Notes under the pieces: generated by a model
Told to the model about the DNA's origin: nothing
What the model saw: the letters and a program-made list of their open reading frames with translations, nothing else
Databases searched by the model: none
Source: Acidobacteriota bacterium
GTDB taxonomy: Bacteria; Acidobacteriota; Thermoanaerobaculia; Multivoradales; JBCCEF01
NCBI GenBank assembly: GCA_039030395.1
Contig: JBCCEF010000001.1
Coordinates: 353,315 to 417,314, forward strand
Direction of reading: 5' to 3'
Length of the DNA: 64,000 nucleotides
Translations under genes and position numbers: made by a program
In this document: positions 1 through 10,331 of the stretch, piece after piece
How positions within the stretch are numbered: the first letter of the stretch is position 1
Layout of the letters: each line of letters begins with the position of its first letter

Positions 1-1340
1 TGCAAGAAAGTCATCTCGCGCACGATCCCGTCGCCGCCCCGAAAGCGGCCGGCACCACCGGAGCCACGCCGGACCGCGAAACGCTCCAGGCGCACCGGAT
101 AGCGGTGTTCGAGGATTTCCGGATCGGTGATCCGGGTGTTGGTCATGTGGCTGTGTACCGCATCGGCACCGGCAAAGCCCGGCCCGGCACCGGCACCTCC
201 GCCGACGGTCTCGTAGTAACCAAAGCGCTCGTTGCCGAACAGCACATTGTTCATCGTCCCCTGGCTGCCGGCGGCCAAGCTCAGGGCCTCGATCAAGGTG
301 TCCACCACCCGCTGGCTGGTTTCGACATTGCCGCCGACCACCGCCGGTGCCGCCAACGGGTCCGCCGGGAACGGCGGATTGAGCATGCCCTCGGGAACGA
401 TCAACCGTACCGGCTTCATCAGCCCTTCGTTGAGCGGCAGCGGCTCGTCCACCAGCAGTCGCAGAACGTAGAGCACGGCGCTCTGCACCACCGCCGGCGG
501 CGCGTTGAGGTTACCCCGGTGGACCGGCCCGGTGCCGGTGAAGTCGATCCGAGCCCGACCCCCTTCGAGGTCGACGGCCACTCGGATCGGCGCTCCGTCG
601 TCGAGGCGGTGGAGCGCTTCGTAGCGGCCCGCCGGTCGGCTCGCCAGGGCGCGCTCCACCAGCGTTCCCGAGCGCGACGCCAGCGCCGTCATCGCCGCCC
701 GGATCACCGGGTTTCCGTGGATCGCGGCCAGTCCGGCGAGCACCGCCGCACCGCGCCCATTGGCCGCCAGGGCGGCGTGGAGATCGGCGACGTTCTCGGT
801 GTAGGAACGGGTGGGAAACGGCCCTGAGGTCATGCGACGGCGCAGTTCCGGCCAGCGGGAGATGCCGTCGCGCACCAGGGCAAAGGGTTCGAGGACCACA
901 CCCTCCTCGGCGAGGCAACGGGCGTCCGGCGGCATCGAACCGGGCCGCGACCCGCCGATCTCCGCATGGTGCGCCCGATTCGCCACGAAGCCGATCCGCT
1001 CGTCGGCGGCGAACACCGGACTCACCACCGTCACATCCGGCAGGTGGGAGCCTCCCCAAGCCGGATGATTGGTGACGATGGCGTCCCCCGGCCGGAGTCC
1101 GTCGTCCGCAAAGCCCCCCGCCATCAGCTTGCGCACGCATAAGCCCAGGGCCCCCAGATGCACCGGAATATGCGGCGCGTTGGCCACCAGGCGACCGTCC
1201 GCGTCGAGCACCGCGCAGGAGAAGTCCAGGCGTTCCCGGATATTGGTCGAGACCGCCGTCCGCTGAAGCATCTCGCCCATTTCCCGGGCGATGGCCTCGA
1301 AGCGGTGGGTGAAGAGTTCCAACTCGACGGGACCGATCAT
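1..1340 (-). CDS. hyuB: Hydantoinase B / oxoprolinase subunit (3' part beyond window)
   Basis: Partial: the frame stays open to the left edge, so the C-terminus is missing. It starts at ATG 1340, which overlaps the hyuA stop in an ATGA, so the two are translationally coupled. The N-terminus reads [20 protein letters not shown] and continues with [17 protein letters not shown] and [13 protein letters not shown], all typical of HyuB. At the window edge the frame reads [17 protein letters not shown], a conserved C-terminal stretch of the family. HyuA and HyuB together form an ATP-dependent cyclic-amide hydrolase (hydantoinase, 5-oxoprolinase or acetone-carboxylase-like). The substrate cannot be told from sequence, and no racemase or carbamoylase is visible next to it. 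Confidence 0.93.
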   Translation of the reverse strand, partial: MIGPVELELFTHRFEAIAREMGEMLQRTAVSTNIRERLDFSCAVLDADGRLVANAPHIPVHLGALGLCVRKLMAGGFADDGLRPGDAIVTNHPAWGGSHLPDVTVVSPVFAADERIGFVANRAHHAEIGGSRPGSMPPDARCLAEEGVVLEPFALVRDGISRWPELRRRMTSGPFPTRSYTENVADLHAALAANGRGAAVLAGLAAIHGNPVIRAAMTALASRSGTLVERALASRPAGRYEALHRLDDGAPIRVAVDLEGGRARIDFTGTGPVHRGNLNAPPAVVQSAVLYVLRLLVDEPLPLNEGLMKPVRLIVPEGMLNPPFPADPLAAPAVVGGNVETSQRVVDTLIEALSLAAGSQGTMNNVLFGNERFGYYETVGGGAGAGPGFAGADAVHSHMTNTRITDPEILEHRYPVRLERFAVRRGSGGAGRFRGGDGIVREMTFL

Positions 1341-3643
1341 CGCTCCGCCTCCGGTCGCTCCAAAACCAACGCGCCGGACTCGTGCAGGTGCCCCCGCCAG
1401 CCGTCTTCGATCATCGTGGTGCTGTGGGCCTCGGCGACCACCAGCGGTCCGGCGAGGTCCACTCCGGCCACCAAGGCTGTCCGTTCGACCACCGGAACAG
1501 TACCCAGAGCGCCCACCAGATCCCGCCGGTGGGAAGCACCCGCGGCGCGCGGTACGCTCCGTACCCCCGGCAGCGAGCGATCCTCACCCACCACCGCCGC
1601 GGCCATCAGCGAGACCACCTCCAGCTCCCCTTCCGGCCGGTAGCCGAAGCGCCCTTCATAGGCCGCCGCGAACCCCTCCTTCAGCACTTCCTCGACCGTG
1701 ACCGCCGGCGGACTCGCGATGGCCAACGACGACTCCTGACCGACGAGCCGGAGTTCCGCTTCGCGGCGATGAATCCGCGGACTCGCCGCCGACTCGCCGA
1801 CCGTCACCTCCCGGCGCGCCTCGTCTTCGAGGGCGGCGAGCAGGGCCGGGAGTTCCCCACCGCACCGGGTCAGCGGCGCCAGCACCTGTCGCCGGGCGAT
1901 GCGCTCGATCGCCGCCGCCCCCAAGCCCCGGGCGCTCAGCAGGCCGGCATCCGCCGGAATCACCACCGTGCGGATGCCGAGCTTCACCGCCAGGGAACAG
2001 GCGTGCAGCCCACCGGCGCCGCCAAAGGCCACCATTGCGTAGTCCGCCGGATCCTTCCCTTCGCGAACGGAAATCCGGCGAATCGCTTCGGCCATGCGCT
2101 CATTGGCGATGGCCAGCATTCCGGCGAGCAGGCGTTCCGGAGGAGGTACCTCGCCCAGCGCTTCTCGCACCTGATTCTCGACGGACCGGAACGCTTCAAG
2201 GGCCGCGGGCGGATCGATCGGGATGCCGAAGCGCGCCGCATCGAGGCGACCGAGGAGCAAGTGGACATCGGTCAGGGTGAGCGGTCCCCCGGCGCCGTAG
2301 CAGGCCGGCCCGGGCATCGCCCCGGCGCTCTCCGGCCCCACCCCCAGGGCTACCCCATCGAAGTGGCAAATCGAGCCGCCACCGGCGGCGACGCTCTCGA
2401 TCGCCAGGGCCGGCGCCAGCAGCCGCGCCGTGCCCACCCGGTGTTCGAACCGCAAGTCGAACTCGCCGTCCCAGCGGGCCACGTCGCTGCTGGTTCCGCC
2501 CATATCGAAGGCGATGATCCGCTCGCAGCCCGCCGCCCGCCCAGCAGCAGCGGCCCCCACCACGCCACCGGCCGGACCGGACAGCAGGCTGTCCTTGGGA
2601 TGAAACCTGTTGCGACCCATCAGGTGGCCGGCACTGGTCATGATGCGGAGCGAGCCTCCGGCAGGCGCCAGGGCCTCCTCCACTCCGTCCAGATAGGAAT
2701 CGATCACCGGCGACAGGTAGGCATTGACCACCGCCGTTTCGGTGCGCGCCTGATAGCCGATCATCGGCGCCAGCTCGGCGGAGGCTGAAATCGGCAATCC
2801 CGCAGAAGACAGGAGTTCGACCGCCCGGCGCTCGTGATCCGGATAGCGATCCGAGTGCAGCAACGAAATCGCAACCGCCTCGAATCCCTGCCCGGCCAGG
2901 GTAGACGCCAGCTCTCGGAGGCGGTCGTCCGGTAGCGGACGCAAGGCTTCCCCGGCGGCCACCCCTCCCTCGTCGTCCCGTCGCAGAGCCATCCGCTCGT
3001 CGATCTCGAAAACTCGAGAATAGAGCGGCGCCGGGCGGTCGATCGCGAGGGCGAAGAGGTCCGGCCGGCGCTGGTCGCCGATCACCAGCAAATCGGCGAA
3101 ACCACGCGTCACCAGGAGCGCCGTGCGGGCGCCGCGGCGTTCGAGCAGAGCGTTTGTGCCGCGGGTGGTGGCGAGGCGCAGGGCGATCGGTGGCAGCGGC
3201 TGCCGCGCGGCCGTTCCGGTGACCCAGCGCGCCGCCAGAATCGGCGCCTCCTCCGGCGAGCGCAGGCTGATCGGCACCCCTTTTCGCCAGGAGGTGGGTG
3301 CCGGCGACGCCAGTTCGATTCGTTGCAGATCGGACTCGCCGGCGACGCTCCGGTGACCGGTGACCGCAATCTCATCGGCGCCGCCTTCGGCAGCCGGCGA
3401 GGCGCCGGCGAGGAGTGCGAGAGTGCAGTTATCGAACAGACCCTGCGGCGCCCCGGCGAGACCGCCCAGGTGAAGCGTTCGGTCGCCCACGCGACCTTCG
3501 ATCCGGCCGCGGAGGGTGCTCGAACTGAGCACCTTGGCGCGCCGCCAGCGGCCGTCCGGCGCGCGGGCCAGGCAGTCCGTAAAGGTCCCGCCGGTGTCGA
3601 TCCACAGACGCCACCGGGCCACCGGCTCCGAAGTCCGATTCAC
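1337..3643 (-). CDS. hyuA: Hydantoinase A / oxoprolinase subunit
   Basis: The protein is about 768 aa, slightly long for the family. The N-terminal ATP-binding signature is WIDTGGTFTDCLAR. A second phosphate-binding motif, FDMGGTSSDVARWDG, lies mid-protein, and VAFGGAGGLHACSLAVK lies before the C-terminal domain; all are characteristic of the HyuA/ATP-dependent oxoprolinase fold. A TTG at 3685 would add 14 residues but has no ribosome binding site. GTG 3643 has GGGAG ten bases upstream and is preferred. The gene is the first of a two-gene operon, and its stop overlaps the hyuB start. Substrate unknown. Confidence 0.92.
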   Translation of the reverse strand: MNRTSEPVARWRLWIDTGGTFTDCLARAPDGRWRRAKVLSSSTLRGRIEGRVGDRTLHLGGLAGAPQGLFDNCTLALLAGASPAAEGGADEIAVTGHRSVAGESDLQRIELASPAPTSWRKGVPISLRSPEEAPILAARWVTGTAARQPLPPIALRLATTRGTNALLERRGARTALLVTRGFADLLVIGDQRRPDLFALAIDRPAPLYSRVFEIDERMALRRDDEGGVAAGEALRPLPDDRLRELASTLAGQGFEAVAISLLHSDRYPDHERRAVELLSSAGLPISASAELAPMIGYQARTETAVVNAYLSPVIDSYLDGVEEALAPAGGSLRIMTSAGHLMGRNRFHPKDSLLSGPAGGVVGAAAAGRAAGCERIIAFDMGGTSSDVARWDGEFDLRFEHRVGTARLLAPALAIESVAAGGGSICHFDGVALGVGPESAGAMPGPACYGAGGPLTLTDVHLLLGRLDAARFGIPIDPPAALEAFRSVENQVREALGEVPPPERLLAGMLAIANERMAEAIRRISVREGKDPADYAMVAFGGAGGLHACSLAVKLGIRTVVIPADAGLLSARGLGAAAIERIARRQVLAPLTRCGGELPALLAALEDEARREVTVGESAASPRIHRREAELRLVGQESSLAIASPPAVTVEEVLKEGFAAAYEGRFGYRPEGELEVVSLMAAAVVGEDRSLPGVRSVPRAAGASHRRDLVGALGTVPVVERTALVAGVDLAGPLVVAEAHSTTMIEDGWRGHLHESGALVLERPEAER

Positions 3644-3709
3644 TGCGCAAGGACTCCCGCGCCGGCTCGGCAACGGCTGCTGCAAGTCGTGGTCTGAGCG
3701 ATGGGAGAA

Positions 3710-4867
3710 TTATAGCGACCGCAGGGTGTCCAAGGTGGGGCCTTCGACCCGATTGCGACCAGCCGCCTTCGCCTGGTAGAGGCGGTCGTCCGCCTGCGCC
3801 AGCACCGCTTGCAGGCTGGAGCCGTCGACCGGGAAGCAGGCGACCCCGATGCTGACGGTCATCGGTGCCGACCGGCCGCCGCGCAGGGAGACCGGCGACT
3901 CGGCGACGGTACGGCGAATCGCCTCCATGCGACCGAGGGCGAGTACCGGATCGAGGCCGACCACGATCACCGTGAATTCCTCACCGCCATAGCGCGCCAC
4001 AATGTCCGACGAACGGAAGGAAGCGCGCAACACCGAACCGATCACCCGCAGAGCCTGATCCCCGGCGCTGTGGCCGTGCTGATCGTTGAAGGCCTTGAAA
4101 TGATCGATGTCGAGCATCGCGCAAACGGCGACGTCGCGTCGCTGTTCGATGCGCGGAGCGTCCTCCGCCAGGCGCTCTTCGAAGAAGCCCCGGCTCATCA
4201 CGCCGGTCAGCGGGTCGCGGATCGACAGGCGGCGGAGCGCCCGGCCGCGCAGCACCAGGGCCGAAGCGAGGAAAGTAGCGGCGGTCAACAGCACCCCACG
4301 GGCCACGTGGACCAACCAGGAGCCGAAGAGGCTGGAATCGGCGGCGGACGCGAGGCTCATGCTCGGCAAGAACACCGCCAGCAGGGTGTACTGCACCACC
4401 GCCGCTGCGCCGGTGACCAGACAGACCCGCGCATCGAAGCGCAGGGAGGTGGCGAAGATGGCGAGGAAGTAGATCAGGAAGGCAATACCCTCAGCACTAC
4501 CGCCGGTCACCGCATCGCTGCGGGCGGCCACCACCAGGCCGGCGCTGACCAAGGTCACGTCGAGCAGGCTACTGACGAATCCCAATCCCGGCAGGTGACC
4601 ATTGCGCCGCAGCACCTGATAGACGATCAGGGTTTGCAGCAGGGTCAGGGCAACGAGCACAAAAGCGACGCGCAGAACCACGGTCGGCTGGAGAACCACC
4701 CCCACCGCCGGAATGATCAGGATCAGCAGGCCGATGACCGCCCGCACGCGGGCGACCAACAGTTCACCCGCCGCGCCGACGTGCGCGTAGGCAAAATCCG
4801 GAGCCACCCAAAGGCGCTCCCACAGGTCCGCCGTTCGTCCCGCAACCAGCGCCATGGAAGAAAACAA
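3710..4867 (-). CDS. Membrane-anchored diguanylate cyclase (GGDEF)
   Basis: The protein is 385 aa. Roughly residues 35-205 hold about six hydrophobic segments with no recognised sensor domain. The GGDEF domain follows, from about residue 215, with RDPLTGVMSRGFF, DIDHFKAFND and the catalytic RYGGEEF. RSSD lies five residues before GGEEF, the expected place of the RxxD product-inhibition site, so the enzyme should be active in making cyclic-di-GMP and feedback-regulated. TTG 4867 is chosen because GGAGG lies eight bases upstream; ATG 4855 is in the same frame but badly spaced. It is transcribed divergently from the Lhr helicase gene. The signal sensed by the membrane part is unknown. Confidence 0.9.
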   Translation of the reverse strand: MFSSMALVAGRTADLWERLWVAPDFAYAHVGAAGELLVARVRAVIGLLILIIPAVGVVLQPTVVLRVAFVLVALTLLQTLIVYQVLRRNGHLPGLGFVSSLLDVTLVSAGLVVAARSDAVTGGSAEGIAFLIYFLAIFATSLRFDARVCLVTGAAAVVQYTLLAVFLPSMSLASAADSSLFGSWLVHVARGVLLTAATFLASALVLRGRALRRLSIRDPLTGVMSRGFFEERLAEDAPRIEQRRDVAVCAMLDIDHFKAFNDQHGHSAGDQALRVIGSVLRASFRSSDIVARYGGEEFTVIVVGLDPVLALGRMEAIRRTVAESPVSLRGGRSAPMTVSIGVACFPVDGSSLQAVLAQADDRLYQAKAAGRNRVEGPTLDTLRSL

Positions 4868-5005
4868 ACCGCATGCCTCCTGGGGGTCACCGGCTTCGCT
4901 CTACCGACACCCTCGATGCAAATAGAGCCATAAGAGTAGCAGGTTCCCTTGCCGCAACGGTTCCGCGCCGGCCAGGGCCCCGCCCTGCGATATCGTCGCT
5001 GCCTG

Positions 5006-8000
5006 ATGGCAGAGCCGCAAGCGGCCGTCGACGGCCGCCCCAAACAGACCGGAAGCGCACAAGAGGACTCCGCCCAGGGGGATCCCTTGGCCATGTTCCA
5101 TCCGGCCGTCAGAAGGTGGTTTCGCTCCGCTTTCGACCGCCCGACAGGCGCCCAGGTCGACGCCTGGCGGGCCATCCGCGCCGGCGAACACACTCTCGTC
5201 GCCGCACCCACCGGCTCCGGCAAGACCCTGGCGGCCTTCCTCTGTGCCCTCGATGAGCTGGTGCGTGAGGGCAGCGAATCGGACGGCGGACTGCCGGACG
5301 AGACGCGGGTGCTCTACATTTCGCCGCTCAAGGCTCTGTCGAACGACATCGAGCGCAACCTCGAAGCTCCCCTGGCGGGCATCGCCAAAGAATTGGCGGC
5401 GATGGGCCGGCCGCCGGTCGCCATCCGCCGGGCAGTGCGCACCGGCGACACGCCGCAGAGCGCCCGCGGCAAAATGCTCAAGGAACCGCCGCACCTGCTG
5501 GTCACCACCCCGGAATCCTGCTACCTGCTGCTCACCAGTCTCGGCGGTCGGGGACTGCTGAAGACCGTCCGCACGGTGATCGTGGACGAGATCCACGCGA
5601 TGGCCGGCGACAAGCGCGGTAGCCACCTCGCGCTTTCCCTCGAACGGCTGCGCGACTTGGTTGAAAAAGAGGCGGTGGAGAAAGAGGGCGGCACTCTACG
5701 ACGCATCGGCCTGTCGGCCACCCAGAAGCCCATCGCAGAGGTCGCCCGCTTCCTCACCGGCGGCGGGGAAAACGGCCGGCATCCGCACTGCAGAATTGTC
5801 GACACCGGCCACAGCCGGCCCCTCGACCTGGCGATCGAGGTGCCGGACTCGCCTCTCGAAGCGGTGCTGTCGAATGAGGTCTGGGAGGAGATCTACGACC
5901 GCCTGGCGAGGCAGATCGAGGCCCACACCACCACCCTGGTGTTCGTCAACACCCGGCGGTTGGCGGAGCGGGTCACCCGTCATCTGGCGACGCGCCTCGG
6001 CGAGGACGCGGTCACCTCGCACCACGGCAGCCTCGCCAGGGAGCGCCGGCTCGATGCCGAGCGCCGCCTCAAAGGCGGCGAACTGAAGGCCCTGGTCGCC
6101 ACCGCGTCGCTCGAAATGGGCATCGACATCGGCAGCATCGACCTGGTGTGCCAGATCGCCTCGCCGCGCTCCATCGCCACCCTCCTGCAGCGGGTGGGCC
6201 GCTCCGGCCACCAGGTCGCCGGCACTCCCAAGGGGCGCATCTACCCCCTCACCCGCGATGAATTGGTCGAGTCCGCCGCGCTGCTCGATGCGGTTCGCCG
6301 CCGGGAGCTGGACCGTCTCGTCTGGCCCCGGGCCCCGCTCGACGTGTTGGCGCAACAGATGGTCGCCGCCGTCTCCGTCGAGGACTGGCGAGAAGACGAC
6401 CTGTGGCGCCTGGTCCGCCGCGCCCATCCCTATCGCGAGCTCACCCGGGAGCGCTTCGAAGAGGTCCTCGCCATGCTCGGCGACGGCTTTTCCACCCAGC
6501 GTGGCCGGCGGAGCGCCTATCTGCATCGCGATGCCGTGCACGGCAAGCTGCGCGCCCGCAAGGGCGCCCGGCTGACCGCGCTGACCTCCGGCGGCGCAAT
6601 CCCCGACACGGCAGACTTCGACGTCGTCCTCGAACCGGAAGGCGTGCGGCTGGGCAGCGTCGACGAAGACTTCGCCGTCGAGAGCTTGCCTGGAGACGTC
6701 TTCCAGCTCGGCAACCTCTCCTGGCGCATCCTGCGCATCGAGCAGGGCCGGGTACGGGTGGAGGATGCCCGCGGCGAGGCGCCGAACATCCCCTTCTGGT
6801 TCGGCGAGATGCCGGGACGGACGGAGGAGCTGTCCCTGGCGGTGACCCGCCTACGGCAGGGGATCGCCGAAGCGCTCGGCGACTCGCCCACCGCGGAGGA
6901 CCGCCACCGGGTAGCCGACGAGCTGTCCGCAGAACTCCATCTCCCACCGGCGGCGGCGGGACAATTGGTCGAGTACCTGGCCGTCTCCCTCGCCTGCCTC
7001 GGCGCCATGCCGACCCAGCGCACCCTGGTGATGGAACGGTTCTTCGATCGCGCTGGCGACATGCATTTGGTACTCCACTCGCCCTTCGGTACCCGGGTCA
7101 ACCGTGCCTGGGGCCTAGCGCTGCGCAAGCGGTTCTGCCGCCAGTTCAACTTCGAACTCCAGGCGGCGGCCAACGACAACGCCATCCTCCTGTCCCTCGG
7201 CCCGAGCCACAGCTTTCCGCTCGAAGAAGTATTCCGCTACCTCCACCCGGCGAGCGTGCGGGATGTGCTGGTGCAGGCCCTCCTCGACTCTCCCATGTTC
7301 GGCGTGCGCTGGCGCTGGAACGCCTCCCGCGCCCTCGCCCTGCCGCGCTTCCGGGGCGGTCGCCGGGTGCCGCCGCCGCTCCAGCGGCAGGCCGCCGAGG
7401 ATCTGGTGGCGGTGGTCTTTCCGGACCAGCTTGCCTGCCTCGAAACCATCGAGGGCGATCGCCAGGTGCCGGACCACCCGCTGGTTGCCGAGACCCTCCA
7501 GGACTGCCTGCAGGACGCCATGGACCTGGAACGGCTGATCGCGATCCTCGAAGAGCTCCTGGCCGGCAACCTCACCACCGTCGCGCGGGATCTGACGGAG
7601 CCGTCGCCCCTGGCGCACGAGATTCTGAACGCCATGCCCTACGCCTTCCTGGACGACGCCCCCCTCGAAGAGCGCCGCAGCCACGCCGTATCGGCTCGCC
7701 GGTGGATCGATCCGGAAAGTGCCGACGACCTCGGAGTTCTCGACGCGGCGGCCGTCGAGCGGGTACGGACCGAAGCCCGGCCGACGGCGGACAGTGCGGA
7801 AGAACTGCACGACGCGATGGTCATCTACGGCTACCTGCCGGCCGACGATTGGGGCGACGCGGCGCACCTCTGGCAAACGGAGCTGGCCGCCGCCGGCCGG
7901 GCCACGCGGCTGGCGGGTCCTGCCCACCTGTGGGTGGCGGCGGAACGGCTGGACCAGGTCCAAGGGGCCTTCCGGCACCGGACCCTCGAGCCGCCGATTC

Positions 8001-9433
8001 CCTTTCCGGAGCGCTTGGAGCGGCGGGAATGGAGAGCCGAAGAAGCCCGGGTCGAGCTGCTGCGGAGCCGCCTGGAGGCTTTGGGGCCGGTGACGGTGGA
8101 CGCCCTGGCCGGCGAGTCGGGATGGACCCCCGGCGAAGTGGAAGCGGCGCTCACCGCCCTGGAAGGCGAGGGCTTCGTGCTGCGCGGCTGCTTCACCGAC
8201 GGCGGCGAGGAGGAGTGGTGCGAGCGGCGTCTGCTGGCCCGCATCCACCGCTACACCCTGCGCCGCCTGCGCAGCGAGATCGAACTGGTGGATCGCGGCA
8301 CCCTCGGGCGATACCTCCTCTGCTGGCAGCAAGCGGCGCCGGGCGAAGACCGCGGCCGCGGGCAGGCCAGCCTCACCGCCGCCCTAGAGCGCCTCGAAGG
8401 CTTCGCCGCGCCGGCGGCGGCCTGGGAACGGGATCTCCTGCCGGCGCGGGTGGCGGACTTCGATCCGGCCTGGCTCGACACGCTGTTCCTGTCCGGCCGG
8501 TGGATGTGGTGCCGCCTGGCGCCGGCGGCGGCAGGGCGCCGGCCGATGAATCTCGCCCAAGCGCCGATCGCCCTGCTGCGCAGGGAGAATCTCCCGGCCC
8601 TGCGCGCCCTGGTCTCGCCTTGCAAGGGGCAGGATCTGACCGCCAATGCCGACGCCATCCGCCGCAGCCTCGAAGACCTCGGCGCTTCGTTCTTCTCGGA
8701 TCTCCTGCGCCACTCCGGTTTGCTGCCGGTGCAGGCCGAAGAGGGACTGGCGGAACTCGCCGCCGCCGGCCGGGTGACCTCCGACGCCTTCGCCGGCCTC
8801 CGGGCCCTGCTGGTGCCGGCGTCCCGGCGGCCGGCGGCGTACCGCACGGCGATGCGAGCAGGCAACGTCTCGGCCCTCGAAGGCGGCGGCCGCTGGTCCC
8901 TTCTGCCACAGGCCCCCGAGGCACCGACAGACGACGACTTCGAAGCGGTGGCGGACAGTCTGCTCAAACGCTACGGCGTGATCTTCCGTTCACTCCTCGC
9001 GCGAGAGACCATCTCGCCGCCGTGGCGCGACCTGCTGCGGGTGCTGCGTCGCCGGGAAGCCCGAGGAGAGCTGCGCGGCGGCCGTTTCGTCGCCGGCTTT
9101 TCCGGCGAGCAGTTCGCCCTGCCGAAGGCGATTCCCGCCCTGCGCTCCGCCCGCAAGAGCGAACTCGGCCCGGTGTCTCTCTCCGCCGCCGACCCACTCA
9201 ATCTCGCCGGCATCATCACCCCCGGCGAGCGCCTGCCGGCGGTAGCGACCAACCGCCTGCTGTTACAAAACGGCCTGCCGAACGCCTTTCACGAGGCCGG
9301 AAGAACCCGCTTTCTGTCCGCCGCCGACGACCCGGCGCCGCCGGAACGGGTCCGCCAGGAACGCATCCTTCTCCGGCAGCCCATTCCGGAACACTCGGAT
9401 GCCGCCCTGAACGCTGGAAGATCGAGGATCTGA
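5006..9433 (+). CDS. lhr: Lhr-family superfamily 2 DNA helicase
   Basis: The protein is about 1475 aa, close to full-length bacterial Lhr. Helicase motifs appear in order: Walker [17 protein letters not shown] (motif Ia), TTPES, DEIH (motif II), LSAT (motif III), then the second RecA domain ending QRVGRSGHQ (motif VI). A large C-terminal region with winged-helix and Lhr-core segments follows ([13 protein letters not shown]-like [25 protein letters not shown]), ending near [10 protein letters not shown]. Lhr is a 3'-5' ssDNA translocase linked to DNA repair. Candidate starts are TTG 4949, ATG 5006 (used here) and ATG 5093. The last has the best ribosome binding site (AGGGGGAT) and begins directly at FHPAVRRWF, so the true protein may be 29 residues shorter. 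Confidence 0.93.
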   Translation: MAEPQAAVDGRPKQTGSAQEDSAQGDPLAMFHPAVRRWFRSAFDRPTGAQVDAWRAIRAGEHTLVAAPTGSGKTLAAFLCALDELVREGSESDGGLPDETRVLYISPLKALSNDIERNLEAPLAGIAKELAAMGRPPVAIRRAVRTGDTPQSARGKMLKEPPHLLVTTPESCYLLLTSLGGRGLLKTVRTVIVDEIHAMAGDKRGSHLALSLERLRDLVEKEAVEKEGGTLRRIGLSATQKPIAEVARFLTGGGENGRHPHCRIVDTGHSRPLDLAIEVPDSPLEAVLSNEVWEEIYDRLARQIEAHTTTLVFVNTRRLAERVTRHLATRLGEDAVTSHHGSLARERRLDAERRLKGGELKALVATASLEMGIDIGSIDLVCQIASPRSIATLLQRVGRSGHQVAGTPKGRIYPLTRDELVESAALLDAVRRRELDRLVWPRAPLDVLAQQMVAAVSVEDWREDDLWRLVRRAHPYRELTRERFEEVLAMLGDGFSTQRGRRSAYLHRDAVHGKLRARKGARLTALTSGGAIPDTADFDVVLEPEGVRLGSVDEDFAVESLPGDVFQLGNLSWRILRIEQGRVRVEDARGEAPNIPFWFGEMPGRTEELSLAVTRLRQGIAEALGDSPTAEDRHRVADELSAELHLPPAAAGQLVEYLAVSLACLGAMPTQRTLVMERFFDRAGDMHLVLHSPFGTRVNRAWGLALRKRFCRQFNFELQAAANDNAILLSLGPSHSFPLEEVFRYLHPASVRDVLVQALLDSPMFGVRWRWNASRALALPRFRGGRRVPPPLQRQAAEDLVAVVFPDQLACLETIEGDRQVPDHPLVAETLQDCLQDAMDLERLIAILEELLAGNLTTVARDLTEPSPLAHEILNAMPYAFLDDAPLEERRSHAVSARRWIDPESADDLGVLDAAAVERVRTEARPTADSAEELHDAMVIYGYLPADDWGDAAHLWQTELAAAGRATRLAGPAHLWVAAERLDQVQGAFRHRTLEPPIPFPERLERREWRAEEARVELLRSRLEALGPVTVDALAGESGWTPGEVEAALTALEGEGFVLRGCFTDGGEEEWCERRLLARIHRYTLRRLRSEIELVDRGTLGRYLLCWQQAAPGEDRGRGQASLTAALERLEGFAAPAAAWERDLLPARVADFDPAWLDTLFLSGRWMWCRLAPAAAGRRPMNLAQAPIALLRRENLPALRALVSPCKGQDLTANADAIRRSLEDLGASFFSDLLRHSGLLPVQAEEGLAELAAAGRVTSDAFAGLRALLVPASRRPAAYRTAMRAGNVSALEGGGRWSLLPQAPEAPTDDDFEAVADSLLKRYGVIFRSLLARETISPPWRDLLRVLRRREARGELRGGRFVAGFSGEQFALPKAIPALRSARKSELGPVSLSAADPLNLAGIITPGERLPAVATNRLLLQNGLPNAFHEAGRTRFLSAADDPAPPERVRQERILLRQPIPEHSDAALNAGRSRI

Positions 9434-9437
9434 AACA

Positions 9438-10331
9438 TTGCCACCCGAGGAAGACGCCCTTCCCGAACCGCTCGCCGTCTCGGCGAGGGATCGGGCCGAA
9501 GACGAAGCGACGCACGCGCCGCCGCGGCCGGGCGCCCTCGAAGAGGCCTTCTCCAGCCGCCTCTTCCGCTGGCTCGCCCCGCGTCTGCCGCGGCGCGCCC
9601 TGCCGGAACCGCCACCGGAACTCGCGCCCTTCGAGCACAGCTCCCTGCCGCGCCGCGATCGCGGTCATCTGACGGCAACCCTCTTTCCGGTCGACAACGC
9701 CCGGGGCACCGTGTTGCTCCTCGCTCCCTGGCTGGAGTGGGGCCGCGCCTACTTCCACCGGCGCAGGCGCATCCCGGCGCTGCGCGCCGCCGGCTATCGC
9801 GTATTGACCGCCGACCTGCCGGGGTTTGACGGCACCAACGGCCCCACCGGCCTCTATGACCTCGCCACCGAGGATATGCTCAGGTCAGTCCAGCGGCGCT
9901 GGCCGGATGATCCGATCTTCGTGTGGGGGGTCAGTTCCGGCGGCTACTGGGCCCACGCGGCCCTGTCCCGCACCCAGGCCGCCCGCGGCGCCTTCTTCGA
10001 GGACGTCTCGCCACACCTCCTCGAATGGTCCACCCGCATGGCGCCCCTGGGCAAGCCGGCCTACCGCTTTTTCGCCTCCGTCTTCCGGCGCTCCTACCGT
10101 TTCCTCGACCTGCGCCTCCACGCCCCGCACCTGGGCGTCCAGGCGGTCGCCTACCTCACCGGCAAACGCGACCCCGGTGTGCGCCCCGGAGACACCCAGT
10201 CCCTTGCCCAAGCCGCCGGCGGCGACCATCGGATCATCCCCAAAGCCGGCCACCTGGGAGCGATCAAAATCGCCGAGGACGAGGTCATCGACCTCGCCCT
10301 CAGAACCTTCGAGAAAGCCCTTGCAGGCTAG
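9438..10331 (+). CDS. Alpha/beta-fold hydrolase
   Basis: The protein is 297 aa. A proline- and arginine-rich N-terminal stretch precedes an alpha/beta hydrolase core. VLLLAPWLEWG fits the oxyanion strand, GVSSGGYW holds the nucleophile elbow GxSxG, GKRDP is a candidate acid segment, and KAGHLGAIK holds the likely catalytic His. No signal peptide is seen. It begins at TTG 9438, four bases after the lhr stop, with a weak GAGG ten bases upstream, so it is probably cotranscribed with lhr. The first upstream in-frame ATG alternatives would remove essential core sequence. Substrate unknown; it resembles the uncharacterised cytosolic serine hydrolases of this fold rather than a named esterase. Confidence 0.8.
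   Translation: MPPEEDALPEPLAVSARDRAEDEATHAPPRPGALEEAFSSRLFRWLAPRLPRRALPEPPPELAPFEHSSLPRRDRGHLTATLFPVDNARGTVLLLAPWLEWGRAYFHRRRRIPALRAAGYRVLTADLPGFDGTNGPTGLYDLATEDMLRSVQRRWPDDPIFVWGVSSGGYWAHAALSRTQAARGAFFEDVSPHLLEWSTRMAPLGKPAYRFFASVFRRSYRFLDLRLHAPHLGVQAVAYLTGKRDPGVRPGDTQSLAQAAGGDHRIIPKAGHLGAIKIAEDEVIDLALRTFEKALAG

Noticed and set aside
105-827. Plus-strand ORF of 240 codons over hyuB
   Set aside because: It is the reverse shadow of hyuB. Its composition is Arg/His/Gly-rich and no family motif appears, while the minus strand gives continuous HyuB motifs to the window edge.
6403-9672. 1089-codon plus-strand ORF inside the helicase gene
   Set aside because: It is a GC-rich alternative frame of lhr, rich in Arg, Pro and Gly, and it runs into the next gene's frame. 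The helicase frame contains every conserved motif.
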